DNA from: Methylobacterium sp. WL1
Lineage (GTDB): Bacteria; Pseudomonadota; Alphaproteobacteria; Rhizobiales; Beijerinckiaceae
Assembly: GCF_008000895.1 (NCBI RefSeq)
Contig: NZ_CP042823.1
Span: 3,686,001-3,750,000, forward strand
Direction of reading: 5' to 3'
DNA length: 64,000 bases
Shown here in pieces: positions 34,789 through 44,357 of the stretch. The notes beneath the pieces were generated by a model. The model was not told the DNA's origin and ran no database searches. It saw nothing but the letters and a program-made list of their open reading frames with translations. Numbering within the stretch: the stretch's first letter is position 1; each line of letters begins with the position of its first letter. Made by a program: the position numbers and the translations under genes.

Positions 34789-35778
34789 ATGGATGTCGTC
34801 GGCTTCGTCACCCGGATCATCGACAGGGTCTCGGCAGAGAACCTCGTCGCCGCCGGCCTGCTGTTCGCGACCGCGTTCGGCTGCGCGCTGATCGCCTACT
34901 TGCGGACGGCCGAACGCTATTCGTTCACCGAGTTCTTCGAATTCGTGCTGCCGCACGAAGTGATGACGCACCCCTCCGCGCGGGCCGACCTGCTGTTCTA
35001 CGTCACCCGCAAGGCGATCATGCCGTTCCTGCTGATCCCGGCCGGCGTGACCTTCGTGGTGGCGGTCGGCTACGCGACCAACCGGGTACTCGGCACCGTC
35101 TTCGGGATCGACCAGCCGGTCTTCGGTGATCCCGGACCCGTGACCGTGGTGCTGTTCACCCTCACGATGCTGCTGGCCTACGACCTGTCCTACTACCTCT
35201 ACCACACGGCCCAGCACCGCTATCCGTTCCTGTGGGAGCTTCATAAGGTTCACCACTCCGCCGAGGTGATGGTCGGCATCACCAAGGACCGGGTCCACCC
35301 GCTCGACGAGCTGATGAATCGCGCCTGGGACGGGGTGATCCCCGGGATCTGCTTCGGGATCTGGAGCCTGCTCGCGCTCGACCCCGTCGAGCTGACGGTG
35401 TTCGGGATCAACGTCTACATCATGCGCAACATCCTGATGATGGACTTCGTGCGGCACACGCACTTCAAGATCTCGTTCGGCCGGCTCAACGCAGTCATCC
35501 TCTGCCCGCACTGGCACCAGCTTCACCACTCGACCGCGCCCCAGCATTACGACAAGAATTTCGGGCTGCTGTTCTCGTTCTGGGACCGTCTGTTCGGGAC
35601 CCTTCACGTCCCGGATCCGAACGAGGATTTCACCTTCGGCCTCGTCGACCGCGACGTCGCCGACTATCAATCGCTGTCGGGGCTCTACGTGCTTCCGTTG
35701 AAAAAGTTGGGCCGGCGGATCGTGCGGCAGGTCAGGCGCCTGCGCGGTATTCCGACCCAGCCTCGCTCGGGCGCTTGA
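34789..35778 (+). CDS. Sterol desaturase / fatty-acid hydroxylase family membrane enzyme
   Basis: This 329-residue integral membrane di-iron enzyme has the histidine motifs of the family: HTAQH, HKVHH, a downstream HTHF region, and HQLHH near the C-terminus. Four or more membrane helices surround them. Members insert hydroxyls or double bonds into lipids using oxygen. Within a polysaccharide locus it may modify a lipid carrier or lipid anchor, but that is inference. The start follows GGAGGAACGCCTC, a good ribosome binding site. The stop overlaps the start region of the acetyltransferase gene (TTGA). Confidence 0.9.
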   Translation: MDVVGFVTRIIDRVSAENLVAAGLLFATAFGCALIAYLRTAERYSFTEFFEFVLPHEVMTHPSARADLLFYVTRKAIMPFLLIPAGVTFVVAVGYATNRVLGTVFGIDQPVFGDPGPVTVVLFTLTMLLAYDLSYYLYHTAQHRYPFLWELHKVHHSAEVMVGITKDRVHPLDELMNRAWDGVIPGICFGIWSLLALDPVELTVFGINVYIMRNILMMDFVRHTHFKISFGRLNAVILCPHWHQLHHSTAPQHYDKNFGLLFSFWDRLFGTLHVPDPNEDFTFGLVDRDVADYQSLSGLYVLPLKKLGRRIVRQVRRLRGIPTQPRSGA

Positions 35779-35780
35779 CC

Positions 35781-36905
35781 ATGTCTCCTGAACGTTTCGA
35801 GATCGTCCGCTCCACCGACCGACTCGCGGCCGTCGGACCGGCCTGGACCGACCTGTGGACCCGCAGCAATGCCCTGGTGTTCCAGAGCCATGCCTGGATC
35901 TCGGCCTGGTGGGCGAGCGCCCCCGACCGCGATCGCCGGGCGCTGGCGATCGTGCTGGCGTGGCGGGGCGAGACCTTGGTTGGCGTGCTGCCGCTCGCAA
36001 CGGTGCGGCGGAAGGGTTTTCGCGTGCTCGAATGGGCCGCCAAGGATTGCTCCGATTTCGGCGACGCCGTGCTGGCCGACCGCACGAATGCCGGGCTGGT
36101 GCGCCGGATGTGGCAGCAGGCCAGCCGGGACGGCGGATTCGATCTGGCCTATCTCAACCGCCTTCTGCCCGACGCTGCCGCGCGGGTGCTGCTCGCCCCC
36201 GCCACCGGGGGCGTCCGGCTGCGCCTGAACCACCGCGACGAGGCGAACTGGCGGGTGCGCGGCCCCTGGCCGACCGGGCAAGCCTGGTTCGACGCACAGT
36301 CGAAGAAGACCCGCCAGAACTACCGCCGCGGCCAGAAGACCATGGGCGAGCACGGGCCACTCACGTTCCGGCTGCTCGGCCCCGAGGAACCGCTCGGGCC
36401 GGTTCTCGACAGGCTGACCCAGTTCAAGCGGGCCTGGCTGGCAACCCACGACCTGCCCTCCACGGCGTTCTACGACGAGGGCTCGCAGGCCTTGCCCGCG
36501 ATGGTCCAGGTGCTGGCCGCGACCGGGCTGCTGCACGCTTTCGTGCTCGAATGCGGCGGCGCCGTCGTCGCCGTCTCGATCAACTTCGTCCAGGCCGGCA
36601 CGATGATGGCGTTCGTTACCACCTACGATCCGGCCTTCGAGCGAGGCTCGCCCGGCATGGTCCTGATGATGGATTACATCATGTGGTCGATCGACCGCGG
36701 GCTGCACACGGTCGACTTCCTGTGCGGCGACGAGGGCTTCAAGGGCCGCTTCGGCACGCAGTCCCTGACCCTGACCTCAATGATGGGCGGGTGCACCCCC
36801 CAGGGCGCGGCCGCACATCTTGTCGACCGCACACGGCACGCGTGGCAGCGGCGCTTCGGCAAGGACGGCGCCGCGGAAGGGGCGCCGACCGAGGCCGCGG
36901 CGTAA
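35781..36905 (+). CDS. CelD/BcsL-type GNAT acetyltransferase
   Basis: This 374-residue protein matches the acetyltransferase-6 (CelD/BcsL) group of GNAT proteins in bacterial exopolysaccharide and cellulose loci. Visible features are FQSHAWISAWWAS near residues 36-48, SKKTRQNYRRGQKTM about halfway, and the C-terminal GNAT half ending DFLCGDEGFKGRFGT. It probably acylates a sugar or peptide-linked intermediate. The ATG at 35781 is preferred; a TTG at 35775 overlaps the upstream stop. The gene is coupled to the hydroxylase gene, suggesting joint action on one substrate. Confidence 0.85.
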   Translation: MSPERFEIVRSTDRLAAVGPAWTDLWTRSNALVFQSHAWISAWWASAPDRDRRALAIVLAWRGETLVGVLPLATVRRKGFRVLEWAAKDCSDFGDAVLADRTNAGLVRRMWQQASRDGGFDLAYLNRLLPDAAARVLLAPATGGVRLRLNHRDEANWRVRGPWPTGQAWFDAQSKKTRQNYRRGQKTMGEHGPLTFRLLGPEEPLGPVLDRLTQFKRAWLATHDLPSTAFYDEGSQALPAMVQVLAATGLLHAFVLECGGAVVAVSINFVQAGTMMAFVTTYDPAFERGSPGMVLMMDYIMWSIDRGLHTVDFLCGDEGFKGRFGTQSLTLTSMMGGCTPQGAAAHLVDRTRHAWQRRFGKDGAAEGAPTEAAA

Positions 36906-36954
36906 CGGACTGACGCTTTCCGGGCGGACTGGAAGACACGACGTCCGAGACCCG

Positions 36955-38274
36955 TCAGGGCATCGCCGCCGCCACCCGCTGCCCCCGCGACAAGCTTCGG
37001 AACGCACCCATCGACCAGGCCAAAGTCGCGATCTCAGAGGCGAGGAGTCCAAGGAGCGCCGTGGCGGGGGGCAGCAGCAGGAGAAGCGGCACCATGAGGG
37101 CGAAGCCGAGGGTGGCGCTCGCCACGGCTCCCGCCGTGATCGTCCGGAAGGCCGCGGAGGCCTCTAGGTAGGCACGGGGGATCGCGTAGAGCAGCGACAC
37201 GGCCACCACGCTCCAGATGCCGAGGCCGATCCAACCCATGGGCTCACCAGTGAAGCGGCCCTTGAAGAGCACCTGCTCGATCAGCGGCAGGGTCGCGGCC
37301 ATCACCAGCCCGTAGACCAGGCAGGCGCCGGCGATCAGCAGGACGTAGCGCGTGACGAGCCGACGGGCGGCCTGAACCTGCCCGGCGGCCAGAAGGCCGC
37401 TGATCTCCGGCAGGACCATGTTCATCAGAGCGGCGGTGGGGATGCGCAGCGGCGCGTAGAGCACCAGCGTCGCGGCGATCGGCGCATAGGCGGCCGGACC
37501 GGCCAGCAGGGCGAACAGGAGCGTCAGGCCCTGTCCCTGGACGGTGAGGCTGGTCACCCCGGCCAGCGACCACGCCAGGGTCCGCCAGATCGCCCGGTAA
37601 CGCGCCCGGGCCCGTGCATGGAGCGAGAGTCTCAGACGCTCGCGCAGCGCTCCGTACGCCACCGCGATCGCGATGGCATGGGCCAGCGCGATAGCCAGGA
37701 AGGCCCGGTCCAGCAGCGCCGTACCCTCCTCGCCGCTGAGCCCTTGCCAGATGAACGCGGCGCCGCAAACAGCGTAGACGAGGTCGCTCAAGCCTGCGAT
37801 CCGCGGCTTTCCACGGGCAAGCAGCACGATCCGTAGATAGCTGCGGAAGCCATAGAGACCCACGAACGCCCCCGCGGCCAGCGCGCCGAGACCGATCGCG
37901 GGGAGCAGCGCCACGCCGGTGGCGAACGCCATCAGCACGGAGACCAGGGCTGCGCCGGAGCCGAACATCACATCGTAGCCCAGTACCGCCGGCCGGCCGA
38001 GACTTCGGGTGAGGTGGAGCGTGGCCGGCACCGTCACCAAGGCGCGGATATAGGTGATGCCGACTGCGCCGACCGTGAACACGATCGCGAACAGCCCGTA
38101 ATCGTGGGCGCCGAGTTCGCGCACCAGCAGGATGTTCAGCGCAAAGTGGAACAGGCTCTGGATCAGCTCGCCGGACAGGATCACGGCGAACCGTCCCGAC
38201 AGGGCTGCGCGCACAGAGGCAGTCAGGCGTCGTCCGCGGGCCGGCATGGGAAGGGTGTCACCGGAGCGCGGCAT
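36955..38274 (-). CDS. Wzx-type polysaccharide flippase
   Basis: This 439-residue protein has about twelve hydrophobic helices and the look of a MATE/MOP-superfamily polysaccharide flippase. It starts with a basic cytosolic segment (ARGRRLTASVRAALSG), then LIQSLFHFALNILLVRELGAHDYGLFAI, a typical Wzx opening. It would flip undecaprenyl-linked repeat units across the inner membrane to the Wzy-like polymerase. The ATG at 38274 is chosen, with another 27 bp downstream; the upstream frame overlaps the aminotransferase gene's end and is not convincing. It is convergent with the acetyltransferase gene. Confidence 0.85.
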   Translation of the reverse strand: MPRSGDTLPMPARGRRLTASVRAALSGRFAVILSGELIQSLFHFALNILLVRELGAHDYGLFAIVFTVGAVGITYIRALVTVPATLHLTRSLGRPAVLGYDVMFGSGAALVSVLMAFATGVALLPAIGLGALAAGAFVGLYGFRSYLRIVLLARGKPRIAGLSDLVYAVCGAAFIWQGLSGEEGTALLDRAFLAIALAHAIAIAVAYGALRERLRLSLHARARARYRAIWRTLAWSLAGVTSLTVQGQGLTLLFALLAGPAAYAPIAATLVLYAPLRIPTAALMNMVLPEISGLLAAGQVQAARRLVTRYVLLIAGACLVYGLVMAATLPLIEQVLFKGRFTGEPMGWIGLGIWSVVAVSLLYAIPRAYLEASAAFRTITAGAVASATLGFALMVPLLLLLPPATALLGLLASEIATLAWSMGAFRSLSRGQRVAAAMP

Positions 38275-38392
38275 GGGTCTCGACTGATGGTGGGGGCGCC
38301 GTCGTCCCGGGGGGGCGATGGCCACGTCTCGGCTCCGGGAACACGGGGCAGCGGTCCGCACGGCATCCGCGCGCCCGACGGAGGCACGGATT

Positions 38393-39550
38393 CTATCGGC
38401 CGGTCCAGTCCGTATTGTTCCGGGTCCCGTGCCCGAGCGCATCCGGAAGTGCGGCGAGACAGCGCGCGATATCGTCCGGGTCGGTCCAGACATGCGGGCT
38501 GAGGCGCAGTGCGCCCGAGCGCTCGCTCGCGTAGATCCGTGCCGCCTGCAGGCGATCCAGAAGCCCATCGGGCAGGCCGCCGGGGGCGCGAACGCCGAGG
38601 ATGTGATCTGCGCGCAGATGCGGGGGCGCAACGGTGAGGCCGAGCGCCGTCACGCCCTCGGCGAGTCGACCGGTCAGGTCCCGAAGCTGCGCCGCGATGG
38701 CCGGGACGCCCCACCCGGCGGTGAGCTCGAGACCGGTCGCGGCCATGGAGAGGGCTACGGGATCGTTCAACTCGCCGCGGTCGTAGCGCCGGGCTCCGGT
38801 CGCCGACGTGCGATTTCCGATGTTGTCCTCGATCGGCCGGCCCTCCTGCCGATGGGGGGCCGCGTACAGGAACGCGACGCCGTAGGGGCCGAGCGCCCAT
38901 TTGTAGGTCGGGAAGGCGAGGAAATCCGGCTGCCAGCGGCCCACGTCGACGGGCGTTGCGGCCACCGCCTGCGTCGCATCGATCACCAGGGCCGCCCCCA
39001 CCGCATGCACCGCCGGTGCGAGCCGATCGAGGTCGATCAGGCTGCCGTCGGTCCAGTGCAGGGGTGTCAGGGTGGTGATCGCGAGCGGCTTGGCTGACGG
39101 CTTGTGGATCGCCGCCAGCAGGGCGGCGGTCCAGTCGCCGTCCGGCGGCCGGGGGACTTCCTCGACGGCCAGATCGTGCGCGGCCGCCAGCCGGTCGAAG
39201 GCGTAGCGCAGGGACGGGAACTCGTCGGCGATCCGCAGCAGGCGCCCGCCCCGCGCGGGAGCGAGGTTGTACGCGGCGGTCGCCATGGCGTGGCTCACCG
39301 AGCCGACGATCGCCACATCGTCCGCCCCCGCACCGATCAGGTGCGCCGCGGCTTCGCGGGCCCGCTCGGCGAGGGCCGGAAACGCCGTCCTGGGATGATC
39401 CCAAGGCCGGCTCTTGGTCAGGATGCCCGCCTCGCCGGCGGCCCGGACAACCCGCGGCAGCGGCGACCAGGCTGCGGCATCCAGGTAGCTGACGTCCGCC
39501 GGCACCTCGAACAGGTGGCGCAGACTGGCAATCGCTTCGATACGCGGCAT
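38393..39550 (-). CDS. Class V aminotransferase, PLP-dependent
   Basis: This 385-residue enzyme has the class V (cysteine desulfurase-like) layout. VSYLDAAAWSPLP opens the fold, SVSHAMATAAYNL is the phosphate-binding helix, ALVIDATQAVAATPVDV carries the cofactor-contacting Asp, and FPTYKWALGPYGVAFLY contains the Schiff-base Lys. Family members include desulfurases, kynureninase-like and isopenicillin epimerase-like enzymes; no active-site cysteine loop was recognised, so desulfurase activity is not assured. It lies upstream of the flippase on the same strand with a 118-bp gap, and is divergent from moeA. Confidence 0.85.
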   Translation of the reverse strand: MPRIEAIASLRHLFEVPADVSYLDAAAWSPLPRVVRAAGEAGILTKSRPWDHPRTAFPALAERAREAAAHLIGAGADDVAIVGSVSHAMATAAYNLAPARGGRLLRIADEFPSLRYAFDRLAAAHDLAVEEVPRPPDGDWTAALLAAIHKPSAKPLAITTLTPLHWTDGSLIDLDRLAPAVHAVGAALVIDATQAVAATPVDVGRWQPDFLAFPTYKWALGPYGVAFLYAAPHRQEGRPIEDNIGNRTSATGARRYDRGELNDPVALSMAATGLELTAGWGVPAIAAQLRDLTGRLAEGVTALGLTVAPPHLRADHILGVRAPGGLPDGLLDRLQAARIYASERSGALRLSPHVWTDPDDIARCLAALPDALGHGTRNNTDWTGR

Positions 39551-39696
39551 GATGCAAGCGAGCGTAGAGGATCGGACGGGCAGCCGCCATCGTCCGGGCT
39601 TGATCGCTCAGCCCCGATGCCGCAAGCCGGCGGACCACAGCCCCGCGAGGCACCCGTGCCGACCCGCTTCCTGCCAACGACCGACATCGCGTCACG

Positions 39697-40935
39697 ATGG
39701 GACGCCTGAGTCGCGACTGCTTCGACGCTGCCCCCGCGCCCATGCGGGTCGCCGACGCGGTGACGCTGCTGCGCGCGCGCCTGCCGATCCTGTCGGGCGT
39801 CGAATCGCTCCCCGTCGACCGGTCCGACGGGCGCGTCCTCGCCGAGGATTTGATCGCTCCGATCGATCTGCCACCGTTCGATAACGCGGCCGTCGACGGC
39901 TACGCCGTGCGTGCCGGGGACGTCGCGACTACGGGCGAGACACCCTTGCCCCTGGGCGGCCGTGTCCCGGCCGGGCACGCGCCGGTGGATCCCGGGCCGG
40001 GCTTCGCGGTGCGGATCTTCACCGGAGCGCCGATGCCGCCGGGGACCGACGCGGTGGCGATGCAGGAGAATGTGCGGATCGACGGCGACGCCGTGATCCT
40101 GCCGGCGGGCCTCGCCTCGGGGTCCAATCGTCGCCGGGCGGGAGAGGATATCGCGCACGGCAGCCTCGCGATTCCGGCCGGCACCCGACTGGGACCGCGC
40201 CACCTCGCGCTGGCCGCCGCGCTCGGCCTGCCTGCCCTGCGCCTGCGCGTGCCGCTCCGGGTGGCGTTGTTCTCGACCGGTGACGAACTGACACCGCCCG
40301 GCCGGCCCCTCCCGGCCGCCGGCATCCACGATGCCAACCGCCCTATGCTCGCCGCCCTGCTGCGCAGGCTCGGTGCCGAGCCCGCCGATCTCGGCATCCT
40401 GCGCGACGCGCCCGGCCCGTTGCGGCAGCGCCTCGAAGCCGCGGCCGCCGACCACGACCTGATCCTCACCACCGGGGGCGTCTCGGTCGGCGAGGAGGAT
40501 CACGTCCGAGCCGCCGTTGAGGCGTCCGGTGCGCTGACCTTCTGGCGGCTGGCCATCAAGCCCGGTCGGCCCGTGGCCCTGGGCACCGTCGCGGGCACGC
40601 CCTTCGCGGGGCTCCCCGGCAACCCGGCCGCGGCCTACGTGACCGCCCTGGTCGTCCTCCGCCCGCTCGTCCTGCACCTGTCGGGCGCACGCGACGAAGC
40701 GCCGACGCTGACGGTGCGCAGCGGCTTCGCCCAGGAGAAACGCCCGGGCCGGCGCGAATACCTGCGCGTCCACGTCCGCATCGGAGCGGACGGCGTCGCG
40801 GAGGCGGTTCCGTGTGCGGGGGGCGCCCTGTCCGGCCTGTCGGCCAGCGACGGGCTGGTGGAACTCGCCGAGGATCTGAGCGCGATCCGTGTGGGCGATC
40901 CCTTGCCATACCGGTCTCACGGGGACTTTGGGTGA
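39697..40935 (+). CDS. moeA: Molybdopterin molybdotransferase MoeA
   Basis: This 412-residue enzyme inserts molybdate into adenylated molybdopterin. Typical segments are DLPPFDNAAVDGYAVRA (about 64-75), IFTGAPMPPGTDAVAMQE, RRAGEDI, FSTGDELTPPG, HDANRPMLAALL, and the catalytic TTGGVSVGEEDHV. It then reads GLPGNPAAAYV before the C-terminal domain. In this presumed methylotroph it would serve molybdenum enzymes such as formate dehydrogenase. Start choice is between ATG 39697 and ATG 39742; neither has a strong ribosome binding site. It is followed 67 bp later by ispE. Confidence 0.94.
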   Translation: MGRLSRDCFDAAPAPMRVADAVTLLRARLPILSGVESLPVDRSDGRVLAEDLIAPIDLPPFDNAAVDGYAVRAGDVATTGETPLPLGGRVPAGHAPVDPGPGFAVRIFTGAPMPPGTDAVAMQENVRIDGDAVILPAGLASGSNRRRAGEDIAHGSLAIPAGTRLGPRHLALAAALGLPALRLRVPLRVALFSTGDELTPPGRPLPAAGIHDANRPMLAALLRRLGAEPADLGILRDAPGPLRQRLEAAAADHDLILTTGGVSVGEEDHVRAAVEASGALTFWRLAIKPGRPVALGTVAGTPFAGLPGNPAAAYVTALVVLRPLVLHLSGARDEAPTLTVRSGFAQEKRPGRREYLRVHVRIGADGVAEAVPCAGGALSGLSASDGLVELAEDLSAIRVGDPLPYRSHGDFG

Positions 40936-41002
40936 GCTGTTGTTCGCGCCCACGAGGCTGTAGAGCGTCAACCCCGTTCTTGCCCGACCCGTTCGAGATC
41001 CC

Positions 41003-41878
41003 GTGCCCGTGCTCGCCGACCGCGCCCCCGCCAAAGTCAATCTGACGCTCCACGTACTCGGACGCCGGGCCGGAGACGGCTACCACGAGTTGGAGAGCCT
41101 GGTGGCCTTCGCGGGAACCGCCGACCGCCTCACCCTCGACCCCGACACCGCGCTCGGCCTCACCGTCAGCGGTCCGACCGCCGGTCCGGCCGGTCCGACG
41201 GACGACAACCTCGTCCTGCGCGCCGCTCGCGGGCTGGCGGCACGGGTGCCGAACCTGCGAATGGGGTCGTTCCATCTGGTCAAGCGCCTGCCGGTCGCGG
41301 CCGGCATCGGCGGCGGTTCGTCGGATGCCGCCGCGGCCCTGCGGTTGCTGGCGCGCCTCAACCACCTGCCGCTCGATCACGCGACCGTGATCGCCGCCGC
41401 ACGCGGGACCGGGGCCGACGTGCCGGTCTGCCTCGACCCGCGAGCCCGCATGATGCGTGGCGCCGGGGAGGAGATCGGCCCGGTGCTGGGGCTCGCGCCG
41501 CTGCCGGCCGTGCTGCTCAATCCCGGCGTGCCGGTTCCGACCGCTCCGGTGTTCAAGGCCTTGGGCCTCGCTGTCGGGCAGACGCTCGACGGCGCGGCCC
41601 ATCCTGGCATCGCCGGGGGGCTCGGCGCGGACGCCCTCCTGGCAGCGCTCACCCCGGCCCGGAACGACCTGGAGGCGCCGGCGCTCACCGTTGCCCCGGT
41701 GATCGGCGAGGCCCTGGCGGCCCTGCGTGAACGGGAGGGATGCCGCCTGGCACGGATGTCCGGTTCCGGTGCGACGGTGTTCGCGCTGTTCACCGACCGC
41801 CGCGCGGCGGTGCGGGCCGCCGCCGGCCTGAGGGCCGCACATCCGGATTGGTGGGTGGCGCCGACCTTCCTGCGCTGA
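41003..41878 (+). CDS. ispE: 4-(cytidine-5'-diphospho)-2-C-methyl-D-erythritol kinase
   Basis: This 291-residue GHMP kinase phosphorylates CDP-methylerythritol in the MEP isoprenoid pathway. [22 protein letters not shown] is the family start, and the ATP-binding loop is [19 protein letters not shown] (about 94-112). The third motif is [13 protein letters not shown] near the C-terminus. The GTG start at 41003 is set by the conserved N-terminus. The MEP pathway feeds the polyprenyl diphosphate synthase encoded at 45418-46437 and the undecaprenyl carrier. Confidence 0.95.
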   Translation: MPVLADRAPAKVNLTLHVLGRRAGDGYHELESLVAFAGTADRLTLDPDTALGLTVSGPTAGPAGPTDDNLVLRAARGLAARVPNLRMGSFHLVKRLPVAAGIGGGSSDAAAALRLLARLNHLPLDHATVIAAARGTGADVPVCLDPRARMMRGAGEEIGPVLGLAPLPAVLLNPGVPVPTAPVFKALGLAVGQTLDGAAHPGIAGGLGADALLAALTPARNDLEAPALTVAPVIGEALAALREREGCRLARMSGSGATVFALFTDRRAAVRAAAGLRAAHPDWWVAPTFLR

Positions 41879-41919
41879 ACGGCGCGTCGCACCTGCCCTC
41901 AGGCCCCTGCCCCCTGCCC

Positions 41920-43734
41920 TCAGCCCCCGCTTGCCCCCGCGCGGATGCGGTTCCGGCGGAAATACGCCCGGCGCTCGGCCTCAGCGCGGACCGTCGAGGC
42001 GCGCACCTGCAACAGGTCCTTGCGGGTGAGGAGCCCGACCAGCGCACCACTCTGCGGATCGGTGACCGGCAGGCGGCCTTGGCCGGCCGACAGCATCACG
42101 TCGAGGGCGTGCGAGACCACATCGCCCGGATGGACCAATGCCAAGCCGGCATCCGAGACGCGTTCGGCGAGGGTCTCGTCGGCCGCGTCGTCCGCCCGCA
42201 TCTCGATCGTCCAGCGGAGCGCGTCGTCGCGCGTGACCAAGCCCACGGGCCGGCGGGTGGCGTCGAGCACCGGATAGGCGTGGTGGGGACCGGCGGTGAT
42301 CGCCGCCACGGCCTCGGCCACCGGGAGATCCCCCGCGAGGGTGGCGACCTCACGGGTCATCACGGCCTCGACCCGGGCCAGGTCGTAGGGATCGATGCCG
42401 TATTCCCGGGTCACGTGCTGTCCGCGCCGGGCGATCTTCTCGGTGAGGATCGACCGCTTGAGCAGCAGCACGGTCACCGCGTAGGCCGCCATTGTGGCGG
42501 CCAGCAGTGGCGCCAGGGCGGCGACGTCGCCGGTCACCTCGACGGCGAACACCACTCCGGTCAGCGGCGCCGGCAGGGTCCCACCGAGCATCGCCGCCAT
42601 GCCGAGCAACGCCCAGAACCCATGCGCGCCGGGGAGGACGAGGCCGATCAGCCAGCCGATCGCGCCACCCAGGATCAGCAGCGGCGCGAGCACGCCCCCG
42701 GACGTGCCCGACGACAGCGCCACGAGCCAGATCACCGCTTTCACGACGAGGATCGTCAGCACGGCTGCGGCCAACATGTGCCCGGACAGCAGATCGCGGA
42801 TCACGTCGTAGCCGACACCGAGCGCCCGGGGCTCCACCAGGCCGCCGAGGCCGACCGCGAGGGCACCAAAAGCGGGCCACCACATCCAGTGGATCGGCAG
42901 CCGGCCGAACCCGTCCTCAAGGGCGTAGAGCGCGCGCGTAAGCACACCGGAGATCAGCCCGCAGGCTAGCCCGAGTGCCGCACAGGCCGGCAATCCCCAC
43001 CACGGCAGCGCCGGATTGTCGGTGAAGGGGAAGAGCGGGCCGGCCTCGAACAGGGCGGGCCGCCAGCATGCCGCCGTCACCGCACCGACCGTGACCGGAA
43101 CGAGGCTGCGCGGGCGCCACTCGAACAGCAGCACCTCGACGGCGAGCAGCACGGCCGCCACGGGCGTGCCGAAGATCGCGGTCATGCCGGCCGCGGCGCC
43201 GGCCACCAGCAGGGTCTTCCGCTCGGCCGCGCTCAGATGGAAGAACTGCGCGAACAGCGAGCCCACCGCACCGCCCGTGACGATGATCGGCCCTTCCGCA
43301 CCGAACGGCCCGCCGGTGCCGATCGCCACCGCCGAGGAGAGCGGCTTCAGCACGGCTACCTTGGGCGACATCCGGCTGCCGCCGATCAGGATCGCCTCCA
43401 TGGCCTCCGGGATGCCATGGCCGCGGATCTTCTCAGAGCCGTAACGTGCCATCGCGCCCACGATCAGGGCACCGATTACGGGAATCGCGATCATCCAAGG
43501 GCTAGGCGTCGCGCTGGCGAGTGACGTCAGGGCGGTGTCGAACCGGCCGTACCAGGCGAGATTGGTCACCAGACCGATTAGCGTGAGCAGGATCCAGGCG
43601 GTTGCGGTGGCGGCCGTCCCAGTGATCACCGCGAGCCCGGCCAGTGCCAGCACGCGCCGATCCGTGCTGAAATCGCCAAGCGTCCGACGCAGCGGCCTTT
43701 CGGAGCCGCGCGCGATATCCTGTCCGCCGTCCAT
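41920..43734 (-). CDS. ClC-family chloride channel/antiporter with CBS domains
   Basis: This 604-residue membrane protein has the ClC ion-path motifs: GHGIPEA in place of GSGIP, GTGGPFGAEGPIIVTGG with the gating Glu, and SSGTSGGVLAPLLILGG (GxFxP-like). A C-terminal CBS pair follows (about 470-600; VMTREVATLAGDLPVAEAV, GRLPVTDPQSGALVGLLTRKDLL). CBS domains usually bind adenine nucleotides and gate transport. It would carry chloride or another anion. The ATG at 43734 follows GGAGGG; upstream residues are not family-like. It is divergent from the MarR gene with a palindrome between. Confidence 0.93.
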   Translation of the reverse strand: MDGGQDIARGSERPLRRTLGDFSTDRRVLALAGLAVITGTAATATAWILLTLIGLVTNLAWYGRFDTALTSLASATPSPWMIAIPVIGALIVGAMARYGSEKIRGHGIPEAMEAILIGGSRMSPKVAVLKPLSSAVAIGTGGPFGAEGPIIVTGGAVGSLFAQFFHLSAAERKTLLVAGAAAGMTAIFGTPVAAVLLAVEVLLFEWRPRSLVPVTVGAVTAACWRPALFEAGPLFPFTDNPALPWWGLPACAALGLACGLISGVLTRALYALEDGFGRLPIHWMWWPAFGALAVGLGGLVEPRALGVGYDVIRDLLSGHMLAAAVLTILVVKAVIWLVALSSGTSGGVLAPLLILGGAIGWLIGLVLPGAHGFWALLGMAAMLGGTLPAPLTGVVFAVEVTGDVAALAPLLAATMAAYAVTVLLLKRSILTEKIARRGQHVTREYGIDPYDLARVEAVMTREVATLAGDLPVAEAVAAITAGPHHAYPVLDATRRPVGLVTRDDALRWTIEMRADDAADETLAERVSDAGLALVHPGDVVSHALDVMLSAGQGRLPVTDPQSGALVGLLTRKDLLQVRASTVRAEAERRAYFRRNRIRAGASGG

Positions 43735-43764
43735 ACAGCCCTCCGTCCTACGAGGCCTAATTAC

Positions 43765-43777
43765 ATCGTGATACGAT
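43765..43777. promoter_or_regulatory. Palindromic candidate operator
   Basis: ATCGT-GAT-ACGAT is a perfect five-base inverted repeat in the AT-rich gap between the divergent ClC and MarR genes. Its size and place suit a MarR-type dimer controlling both genes. Confidence 0.45.
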
Positions 43778-43885
43778 ATATTCAACCGCGTCGCGTTCGG
43801 AGCGGGGTGCAGCGAGCCGGCGGAACCCGTATGGATCCGGACGGTGTGCTGCCGAAGACCTGAGCCCGGCACCAGGGAGATCATC

Positions 43886-44314
43886 GTGGCGTCCGAGGAT
43901 CCTCAGACCGCGCCGCTGTCTCAGGAACAGTACGCCGCGCTGGCGGAGTTCCGGTACCGGCTGCGGCGCTTCCTGGCCTTCAGCGAGGCGGCGGCAGGCC
44001 GGGCCGGCATCCCGCCCCAGCAGCATCAGGCGCTTCTGGCCCTGGCTGGGCATGTCGGGCGCGCGCCACCGACCGTCGGATTGCTGGCCGAGCAGCTCCT
44101 GATCGCTCCGCATACGGCGGCCGAACTCGTCGCCCGGATGGTCGATGGCGGCCTGCTCACGAAGGGACGCGCCGCCGAGGATCGACGCCGGAGCGAGCTG
44201 GCGCTCACGCCCCGGGCCGAAAACCTGCTGCGCGATCTGACCGCTGCGCATCTCGATGAGCTACGCGGCCTAGCGCCGGCGCTCTCGGGCGCACTCGCCC
44301 CCGCGGCGACCTGA
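43886..44314 (+). CDS. MarR-family transcriptional regulator
   Basis: This 142-residue winged-helix protein has the MarR arrangement: an N-terminal dimerisation helix (EQYAALAEFRYRLRRFL), a recognition helix region (TVGLLAEQLLIAPHTAAELVARMVDGGLL), and a wing with RAAEDRRRSELALTPRAENLL. The GTG at 43886 follows AGGGA at 7 bases. It is divergent from the ClC gene and may regulate it and itself through the palindrome at 43765-43777. The ligand is unknown. Confidence 0.88.
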   Translation: MASEDPQTAPLSQEQYAALAEFRYRLRRFLAFSEAAAGRAGIPPQQHQALLALAGHVGRAPPTVGLLAEQLLIAPHTAAELVARMVDGGLLTKGRAAEDRRRSELALTPRAENLLRDLTAAHLDELRGLAPALSGALAPAAT

Positions 44315-44357
44315 CGCATAGGGGACTGGATGGTCTGTTTCCGCGGGGGGAACGGAG

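Noticed and set aside
38393..39550. Cysteine desulfurase (IscS/SufS) for the class V enzyme
   Set aside because: The PLP lysine is present but no active-site cysteine loop is recognised, and no Fe-S assembly genes adjoin.
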